Assembly: GCA_017958465.1 (NCBI GenBank) | Contig: JAGDCQ010000197.1 | Span: 1 to 7,689 of the forward strand | Source of the DNA: Lachnospiraceae bacterium | GTDB lineage: Bacteria; Bacillota; Clostridia; Lachnospirales; Lachnospiraceae | Direction of reading: 5' to 3' | DNA: 7,689 nt | Part shown: positions 1 through 5,214 of the stretch, one piece after another | How the letters are laid out: each line of letters begins with the position of its first letter | Numbering within the stretch: position 1 is the stretch's first letter | The notes under the pieces: model-generated | What the model was told of the DNA's origin: nothing | Seen by the model: the letters and a program-made list of their open reading frames with translations, nothing else | Database searches by the model: none | Made by a program: the position numbers and the translations under genes

Positions 1-402
1 AGCACCACGGATCCCACCACAGGAAAGACAAACGAGAGTGCTTACTACGATACTATCGCAAAGCTTACACAGCGTCAGGTAGATATCGAGCGCCAGATCG
101 ATGATATCGAGACACAGATCAAGAATATCACCGCAAAGGCCGCTACCGACCAGTACATTGCTAAGCTTGATGCTGTAAGGGCCACTCTTGCTGATCAGAC
201 AAATATACTTCGTAAGGTTGCAAACCTTGTATATACGGACAAGACAGAATATATCTTTGATCTTGGTTCCTTCAAGACAGACGGTACAAAGAGCGCACCG
301 CTGTTTGCCGCAGTTGCATTCTTTGCTGTTTACTTTATAGCAGGTTTCATCATCTTTGTTGTGGGCACTTACGAGGAAAACAGAAAGAGAAACGCCAGAT
401 AA
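1..402 (+). CDS. C-terminal part of an unrecognised single-pass membrane protein (5' end outside window)
   Basis: Frame 1 is open from the first base to TAA at 400-402 and gives 133 residues. I do not recognise the family. Residues about 14-80 are polar, rich in Gln, Asp, Ile, Lys and Ala, and have a heptad-like look consistent with a helical hairpin or coiled coil. Residues about 100-122 form one strongly hydrophobic segment (starting PLFAAVAFFAVYF), followed by a short basic tail (EENRKRNAR) that would sit in the cytoplasm by the positive-inside rule. A coiled coil next to a C-terminal membrane anchor resembles the end of Wzz-type chain-length regulators or other envelope proteins, but no family motif is visible, so no function is assigned. 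A hairpin follows at 415-445 and the next gene is 99 nt away, so this gene may belong to a separate transcription unit. Confidence 0.75.
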   Translation, partial: STTDPTTGKTNESAYYDTIAKLTQRQVDIERQIDDIETQIKNITAKAATDQYIAKLDAVRATLADQTNILRKVANLVYTDKTEYIFDLGSFKTDGTKSAPLFAAVAFFAVYFIAGFIIFVVGTYEENRKRNAR

Positions 403-414
403 GGCAAAACCAAA

Positions 415-445
415 AACGGTCGAAATCCACAGGGTTCCGGCCGTT
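415..445. terminator. Imperfect hairpin between the membrane-protein gene and folD; possible terminator
   Basis: The outer stem pairs 415-422 with 438-445 (8 bp, one G·U). After bulges at C437 and A425, inner pairs 423-424/435-436 and 426-428/432-434 (one more G·U) close an ACA triloop, giving about 13 bp. It lies 12 nt after the upstream stop codon, where a terminator would be expected. On the + strand the downstream bases (AACATTAG) are not a T-run. On the - strand the hairpin is followed by a T-rich run (complement of 405-414), so it looks better as a minus-strand terminator, yet no minus-strand gene is visible. Treat it as a possible weak or bidirectional terminator, or a leader structure for folD. 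Confidence 0.35.
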
Positions 446-490
446 AACATTAGTATAGAGAGTTTCGGGGCTTGAAGCTTTTAAGAGAAC

Positions 491-496
491 AGGAGG
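491..496 (+). promoter_or_regulatory. Ribosome binding site that fixes the folD start
   Basis: AGGAGG at 491-496 is a consensus Shine-Dalgarno sequence 5 nt before ATG 502. It favours ATG 502 over an in-frame TTG at 472, which would add ten residues that the FolD family lacks and has no ribosome binding site of its own. Confidence 0.85.
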
Positions 497-501
497 ATCA
501 T

Positions 502-1338
502 ATGGCTTTAGTGATAGACGGAAAAGCAACTTCACAGGCGATCAAGGATGAATTAAAACTTGAGGTTGCAAGGCTTTCGGAGGCCGGAAAGCCCGTTCCC
601 TGCCTTGCGGTAGTGCTGGTGGGCGAAGACCCTGCGTCAAAGGTCTACGTGAAGAACAAGAAAAACGCCTGCGCCTACATAGGGATTGAATCCAGATCCA
701 TCGAGCTTCCGGATCAGACCAGCGAGGAAACCCTCCTTGGAATAATAGACGAGCTCAATGCGGATCCTTCCGTAAACGGCATCCTTGTGCAGCTTCCTTT
801 GCCTCTTCATATCGACGAGGACCGGGTTATTGAGCGCATCTCGCCCGATAAAGACGTAGACGGCTTTAACCCGTTGAACGCAGGCCGCCTTTTCACCGGA
901 CGTCCGGGCTTCGTGAGCTGTACGCCCGCAGGCATTGTTGAGCTTCTGAAGCGCCATAATATAGAGATCGCGGGGAAACATTGCGTAGTTGTTGGGCGAA
1001 GCAACATAGTCGGAAAACCCATGGCACTCCTTATGCTCCGTGAAAACGCAACAGTTACCGTTTGCCATTCAAAGACTGTAAACCTTAAAGAGATCACATC
1101 TCAGGCGGATATCCTTATCTGCGCAATAGGCAAGCCCAGGTTCTTTACTGCGGACTATGTTAAGGAAGGAGCCGTCGTTGTGGATGTCGGGATCCACAGG
1201 ATGGAGGACGGCAAACTCTGCGGTGATGTCAGATACGACGAGGTGGAGCCCAAGTGCAGCGCCATCACGCCTGTTCCCGGGGGAGTTGGCCCTATGACCA
1301 TAGCAATGCTCATGAAAAACTGCGTGGAGGCGGTATGA
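502..1338 (+). CDS. folD: Bifunctional methylenetetrahydrofolate dehydrogenase / methenyltetrahydrofolate cyclohydrolase FolD
   Basis: FolD is a cytosolic enzyme that oxidises 5,10-methylene-THF with NAD(P)+ and then hydrolyses 5,10-methenyl-THF to 10-formyl-THF, the one-carbon donor for purines and initiator fMet-tRNA. The 278-residue product has the usual family length. The N-terminal catalytic domain shows YVKNK (49-53; K53 corresponds to the catalytic lysine of E. coli FolD), GILVQLPLP (93-101) and PDKDVDGF (115-122). The Rossmann domain shows VVVGRSNIVGKP (162-173). The family signature ITPVPGGVGPMT is at 255-266. All expected motifs are present, so it should be active. The start is ATG 502, set by AGGAGG. 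Its stop overlaps the rimO start (ATGA, 1335-1338), implying translational coupling. It is the first gene after the only sizeable gap and probably leads the operon. Confidence 0.97.
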   Translation: MALVIDGKATSQAIKDELKLEVARLSEAGKPVPCLAVVLVGEDPASKVYVKNKKNACAYIGIESRSIELPDQTSEETLLGIIDELNADPSVNGILVQLPLPLHIDEDRVIERISPDKDVDGFNPLNAGRLFTGRPGFVSCTPAGIVELLKRHNIEIAGKHCVVVGRSNIVGKPMALLMLRENATVTVCHSKTVNLKEITSQADILICAIGKPRFFTADYVKEGAVVVDVGIHRMEDGKLCGDVRYDEVEPKCSAITPVPGGVGPMTIAMLMKNCVEAV

Positions 1339-2645
1339 AACTATTTCTTGTTTCTCTCGGATGCGATAAAAACCTTACCGACAGCGAGCATATGATGGCT
1401 TTTCTGATCGAAGCCGGTCACACTTTTACGGATGACGAGACGGAGGCGGAAGGCGTTATCATCAATACCTGCTGTTTTATCGGGGACGCAAAGGAGGAGA
1501 GTATCAATACTATCCTCGAATACGCCGCAATGAAGCAGGCAGGGGATATTAAGCTCCTTGTTGTCACAGGGTGTCTTGCGCAGCGTTACTGTAACGAGAT
1601 CCGCGCCGAGATCCCGGAGGTGGATATCCTTGTGGGGACCACGGCCTTTGCGGATATCGCGGATGCTATAAAAAGAAAAGAGGACCGTTTCAGGCCCGTG
1701 GATTATCTTCCAAAGATCGATGTCAGGCGCAGCTGCTTTACTGGCACGCCGTATGCTTACCTTAAGATCGCGGAAGGGTGCGACAAGCATTGTACATACT
1801 GTGCGATCCCGTCCATGCGCGGAAGATACCGTTCCGTTCCTAAGGAGGAGCTCCTCAGGGAGGCTAAAGACCTTGCCAAGGCCGGGATCAAGGAGCTTAT
1901 ACTTGTTGCCCAGGAGACAGGTGAATACGGGCTCGACCTTTACGGCAGGAAGGCACTTCCGGAGCTTTTAAGGGAGCTTGCAAAGGTGTCCGGGATCCGC
2001 TGGATCCGTGTGCTCTATATGTATCCCGAAGAGATCACTGATGAGATAATAGAGACTATCGCCACTGAGGAAAAAGTGGTGAAATACCTGGATCTTCCCA
2101 TCCAGCATGCTTCCGATACAGTCCTTAAAAGAATGGCAAGGAAGACTACGCGAAAGGAGATCCTTTCGCTCCTTAAGACCTTAAGGAAACGCATTCCGGG
2201 GATCGTCTTGAGGACAAGCCTTATCGCAGGTTTTCCGGGAGAAACGGAAGCAGAACACGAGGAGCTTTGCGACTTTGTTCGCGAGGCAGGCTTTGACAGG
2301 CTCGGAGTTTTTGCGTACTCCCGTGAGGAAAATACCCCTGCTGCCAAAATGTCGCCCCAGATCCCCAAAAGGATCAGGCAGAAGCGACGTAACGCTATCA
2401 TGCGCATAGCCGCGGGGATCGAGTTTGAAAAAGCCAAGGACCATATCGGCGAGGAGATCGAAGTCTGCGTGGACGGGTATCTTCCGGAAGACCATGTCCT
2501 TGTCTGCCGCTCCTATATGGATGCTCCCGGTGTGGACGGGTATGTTTTTGTGTACTCCGAAGAGCAGCTTAACAGCGGCACTTTCCTTGATGTAAAGGTG
2601 ACAGGAGCCAAGGGCTACGACCTTATAGCAAGGATCATTGAATAA
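1335..2645 (+). CDS. rimO: Ribosomal protein S12 (uS12) methylthiotransferase RimO
   Basis: RimO is a radical-SAM enzyme with two [4Fe-4S] clusters that adds a methylthio group to a conserved aspartate of ribosomal protein uS12. The 436-residue product has the standard architecture. An N-terminal UPF0004/MTTase domain has cluster-binding C10, C46 and C80. The radical-SAM core has C149, C153 and C156 (EGCDKHCTYC). A C-terminal TRAM-like domain spans about 367-436. The opening SLGCDKNLTDSE matches RimO (typically SLGCPKNLVDSE) rather than MiaB (GCQMN) or MtaB (GCKVN), both tRNA enzymes, so the substrate call is fairly secure. ATG 1335 was chosen because family homology begins there and GGAGG (1326-1330) lies just upstream. 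Starting at 1254 would add 27 residues that are only folD read in another frame. Adjacency to pgsA is common in Firmicutes. Confidence 0.96.
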   Translation: MKLFLVSLGCDKNLTDSEHMMAFLIEAGHTFTDDETEAEGVIINTCCFIGDAKEESINTILEYAAMKQAGDIKLLVVTGCLAQRYCNEIRAEIPEVDILVGTTAFADIADAIKRKEDRFRPVDYLPKIDVRRSCFTGTPYAYLKIAEGCDKHCTYCAIPSMRGRYRSVPKEELLREAKDLAKAGIKELILVAQETGEYGLDLYGRKALPELLRELAKVSGIRWIRVLYMYPEEITDEIIETIATEEKVVKYLDLPIQHASDTVLKRMARKTTRKEILSLLKTLRKRIPGIVLRTSLIAGFPGETEAEHEELCDFVREAGFDRLGVFAYSREENTPAAKMSPQIPKRIRQKRRNAIMRIAAGIEFEKAKDHIGEEIEVCVDGYLPEDHVLVCRSYMDAPGVDGYVFVYSEEQLNSGTFLDVKVTGAKGYDLIARIIE

Positions 2646-2662
2646 TTTTATAAAGGTGTGAA

Positions 2663-3202
2663 ATGAATATACCAAATAAACTCACTCTTCTCAGAGTGAT
2701 CCTTATCCCGTTTTTTATAGCAGCCATGTATATCACACAGATCCCGGGGAACCGCTACATTGCCTTTGCGATCTTTGCGATAGCAAGCATCACAGATGCC
2801 CTTGACGGGTATATCGCCCGCAGGGACAAGCTCATCACCGACTTTGGCAAGTTTATGGACCCGCTTGCGGACAAGCTCCTTGTCTGCTCGGCACTCCTTA
2901 TATTTGTGGATTTCGGCCTGCTTCCCGGTATCGCGGCAATAATCATAATCTCAAGGGAGTTCATAATAAGCGGCTTCAGGCTTGCAGCGCTTGGAAAAGG
3001 CAGGGTGATAGCCGCAGGGTGGCTTGGAAAGATCAAGACCGTGCTCCAGATGTTTATGTGCTTTGCAATGATCCTTGACCTTCCTTTTGGCTTCTGGACC
3101 TATGTAAGGCTTGTCCTTATGATACTTGCCGTTGCTTTTACGGTCATCTCTCTTGTGGATTACATCTTCAAGAATGCAGATGTACTGAAAGAAGCGGCGT
3201 GA
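2663..3202 (+). CDS. pgsA: CDP-diacylglycerol–glycerol-3-phosphate 3-phosphatidyltransferase PgsA
   Basis: PgsA is an integral membrane enzyme that transfers phosphatidyl from CDP-diacylglycerol to sn-glycerol-3-phosphate, the committed step to phosphatidylglycerol and cardiolipin. The 179-residue product has the usual length. It contains the full CDP-alcohol phosphatidyltransferase signature at residues 45-70: D45, D48, G49, A52, R53, G62, D66 and D70, the metal- and CDP-binding residues. The opening NIPNKLTLLRVILIP is typical of PgsA, and several hydrophobic segments run through the rest (roughly 10-25, 31-45, 73-105, 125-145 and 145-170). Related family members such as phosphatidylserine or cardiolipin synthases are less likely given length, N-terminus and rimO adjacency. 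The start is ATG 2663 with AAAGGTG (2652-2658) upstream and a 17-nt gap from rimO. The cinA/recA genes that often follow rimO-pgsA in other Firmicutes are absent here. Confidence 0.95.
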   Translation: MNIPNKLTLLRVILIPFFIAAMYITQIPGNRYIAFAIFAIASITDALDGYIARRDKLITDFGKFMDPLADKLLVCSALLIFVDFGLLPGIAAIIIISREFIISGFRLAALGKGRVIAAGWLGKIKTVLQMFMCFAMILDLPFGFWTYVRLVLMILAVAFTVISLVDYIFKNADVLKEAA

Positions 3203-3226
3203 AATGCCTGTATTTTAGTTTGGAAT

Positions 3227-4492
3227 ATGAGAGTATATGTGATAGGAGCGGGTGCAGCCGGAATGATGGCTGCAATAACCGCAGCAAAGTCCGGCCACAG
3301 CGTTACCGTTCTTGAAAAGAACGAGAAGGCCGGCAAAAAAATATATATAACGGGCAAAGGGCGCTGTAACCTTACAAACGCCTGCGACAACGATACTTTT
3401 TTCCGTTCCGTGAAGCGTAACCCAAGGTTTCTCTACAGCAGCTATTCGGCTTTTTCCGCGTATGATGCGATAGACGCTTTTGAACAGATGGGGCTTAAGA
3501 CTAAAGTGGAGCGCGGAAACCGCGTTTTTCCTGTAAGCGACAAATCCTCGGATGTGATAAAGGCCCTTGAAAACGAGATGAAACGCCTTGGAGTGACTGT
3601 GCTTTTCAATACAAAAGTCACAGGGATAAAAGCCGCCGGGGCTGAAAAGGTCCTTTACACTGAGTCCAGGGAGGGCCAAAAGGCTTTTGAAGCCGATGCT
3701 GTCGTTATAGCTACAGGCGGACTTTCTTACAGGTCAACAGGGTCCGACGGAGACGGCTACAGGTTCGCAAAAGAGTTTGGGCATAGTGTCACGCCCTGTA
3801 CCCCGAGTCTTGTGGCCCTTGAACTTGTGCAGAAAACAGCAGAGCTTGAGGGACTTTCCCTCAAAAACGTCACCCTGACTGTCACAGGTCCTGTACCTTC
3901 CAAGGGAGGCTTTAAGGTAAAGGAGATATACAGGGATTTCGGGGAGATGCTCTTTACACGTAACGGGATCTCGGGACCCCTTGTTCTTAGCGCAAGTGCA
4001 GAACTTTCCCCGATTTTTTCAAAGGACTGCCCTGAAAAGACTTTTGTTCATATAGACCTTAAGCCGGCTCTTACTTACGAGCAGCTGGACCTTCGGGTCC
4101 TCCGGGATTTTGAGGCAAATATAAACAAAAATTTTGGAAATTCTTTATACGACCTTCTTCCTTCCCGTCTTGCGGACCTTGTTGTAAGGCGATCGGGGAT
4201 AGACCCGCTTTCAAAGGTGAACACTGTTACCGCAGGAGAGAGGGAGCGCCTTGTAAAGCTTCTTAAAGATCTTGAGTTTGAGGTAGCGGGGCTTGCGGGC
4301 TTCAACGAGGCAGTAATAACCTGCGGCGGAGTGAACGTTAAGGAAGTGGATCCTAAAACCATGGAATCAAAACTTGTCCCCGGTGTTTATTTTGCCGGTG
4401 AAGTGCTGGACCTGGACGCGTTGACGGGAGGTTTCAATCTCCAGATAGCCTGGTCTACCGGTGTTTGTGCCGGAAATAATATAGGACTCTGA
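3227..4492 (+). CDS. BaiN/HI0933-family NAD(P)/FAD-dependent oxidoreductase
   Basis: This is a predicted cytosolic flavoprotein of the HI0933-like (YhiN/BaiN) family, 421 residues, close to family size. Visible features are the Rossmann FAD-binding GAGAAG (7-12) with acidic E30 closing the fold, the family hallmark GKGRCNLTN (43-51), the second dinucleotide-fold ATGG (162-165) with YRSTGSDGDG just after it, and the C-terminal FAD-contact region: CGGVNVKEVDP from about 366 and FAGEVLDLDALTGG from about 389. Founding members have been linked to bile-acid delta-4/6 reduction (BaiN), but most relatives, including those beside cmk in Clostridia, have no proven substrate, so I give no symbol or specific reaction. 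ATG 3227 starts directly on the dinucleotide fold. The ribosome binding site is weak (TTGGA at about 3220-3224), unlike its neighbours, and the gap from pgsA is 24 nt. Confidence 0.92.
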   Translation: MRVYVIGAGAAGMMAAITAAKSGHSVTVLEKNEKAGKKIYITGKGRCNLTNACDNDTFFRSVKRNPRFLYSSYSAFSAYDAIDAFEQMGLKTKVERGNRVFPVSDKSSDVIKALENEMKRLGVTVLFNTKVTGIKAAGAEKVLYTESREGQKAFEADAVVIATGGLSYRSTGSDGDGYRFAKEFGHSVTPCTPSLVALELVQKTAELEGLSLKNVTLTVTGPVPSKGGFKVKEIYRDFGEMLFTRNGISGPLVLSASAELSPIFSKDCPEKTFVHIDLKPALTYEQLDLRVLRDFEANINKNFGNSLYDLLPSRLADLVVRRSGIDPLSKVNTVTAGERERLVKLLKDLEFEVAGLAGFNEAVITCGGVNVKEVDPKTMESKLVPGVYFAGEVLDLDALTGGFNLQIAWSTGVCAGNNIGL

Positions 4493-4508
4493 AACTGAAA
4501 GGACACTT

Positions 4509-5201
4509 ATGAACGATCAAGTAACAGCGATAGCAATCGACGGACCGGCCGGCGCCGGAAAAAGCACCATAGCCAAGCGTGTTGCAAAGGATCTCGGCTA
4601 CATTTATGTCGATACGGGAGCAATGTACCGTGCAATGGCGATCCATTTTATCCGCAAGGGGATAAGCCCCGAGGATACTGCAGGGATCGAAGCCAACGCA
4701 GAGAGCGCTTCCGTCACCATTAAATACATAAACGGCGAGCAGAGGGTATACCTTAACGACGAGGATGTGACCGCTATCTTAAGGACTCCCGAGGTTTCGA
4801 ACATGGCTTCCGTCTCAAGTGCGGTCCCTAAGGTGCGCCTTAAACTTGTGGAGCTTCAGCGAGAGCTTGCCCGCACCAACAATGTGGTGATGGACGGCCG
4901 TGATATCGGGTCTTATGTCCTTCCGGATGCCCGCATCAAGATATATATGACCGCAGGCATAAAGGAGCGCGCAAAACGCAGATACAACGAGATGCTTGAA
5001 AAGGGTCAGGAATGTGACCTTGCGCAGATCGAAAAAGAGATAGAAGAAAGAGACTACAGGGATATGCACAGGGACTTTGCGCCGCTGGTACAGGCCCCGG
5101 ACGCTACTCTTATCGACACTTCCACAATGTCGATAGAGGAGGTTGCAGAGACTGTGAAAAATCTTGTCTACGGGCCTATAAACTACGGTTCGTGGCAGTG
5201 A
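4509..5201 (+). CDS. cmk: Cytidylate kinase (CMP/dCMP kinase)
   Basis: Cmk is a cytosolic kinase that phosphorylates CMP and dCMP with ATP, recycling cytidine nucleotides from RNA and phospholipid turnover. The 230-residue product is of normal bacterial length. Residues 12-20 (GPAGAGKST) are the Walker A loop. DTGAMYRA (35-42) is the conserved CMP-kinase signature after it. The central insert typical of bacterial Cmk spans roughly 68-106, including TPEVSNMASVSS. MDGRDIGSYVLPDA (from 128) holds the conserved GRDIG nucleotide-binding motif; most family members read GRDIGT, and here the last position is Ser. The arginine-rich lid follows (KERAKRRYNEM). The start is ATG 4509 with AAAGGA (4498-4503) upstream. 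It lies 16 nt after the flavoprotein gene and 13 nt before ispH–rpsA. A plsC-type acyltransferase gene, found between cmk and ispH in some Clostridia, is missing. Confidence 0.97.
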   Translation: MNDQVTAIAIDGPAGAGKSTIAKRVAKDLGYIYVDTGAMYRAMAIHFIRKGISPEDTAGIEANAESASVTIKYINGEQRVYLNDEDVTAILRTPEVSNMASVSSAVPKVRLKLVELQRELARTNNVVMDGRDIGSYVLPDARIKIYMTAGIKERAKRRYNEMLEKGQECDLAQIEKEIEERDYRDMHRDFAPLVQAPDATLIDTSTMSIEEVAETVKNLVYGPINYGSWQ

Positions 5202-5214
5202 TGAAAGGAACCAG

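Noticed and set aside
454..459. TATAGA as a -10 box for folD.
   Set aside because: No -35-like sequence lies 16-18 nt upstream (431-436 is AGGGTT), and that position is inside the hairpin.
472..501. TTG 472 as an upstream in-frame start for folD.
   Set aside because: It has no ribosome binding site and adds residues outside the FolD family, whereas ATG 502 has AGGAGG at 5 nt.
637..1068. Minus-strand open frame of 143 codons opposite folD.
   Set aside because: It lies wholly inside a conserved gene on the other strand and its product shows no recognisable motif or domain.
1254..1334. Upstream ATG 1254 as the rimO start.
   Set aside because: The extra 27 residues are folD's conserved ITPVPGGVGPMT coding region in another frame; GGAGG and the family N-terminus point to 1335.
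2649..2654. TATAAA before pgsA as a -10 box.
   Set aside because: There is no -35 match at suitable spacing, and the bases overlap the pgsA ribosome binding site in a short operon gap.
2181..2675. Minus-strand open frame of 164 codons opposite the end of rimO.
   Set aside because: It overlaps the RimO radical-SAM/TRAM coding region and shows no independent protein features.
3215..3679. Minus-strand open frame of 154 codons opposite the flavoprotein gene.
   Set aside because: It overlaps conserved FAD-binding motifs on the + strand and its product resembles no family.
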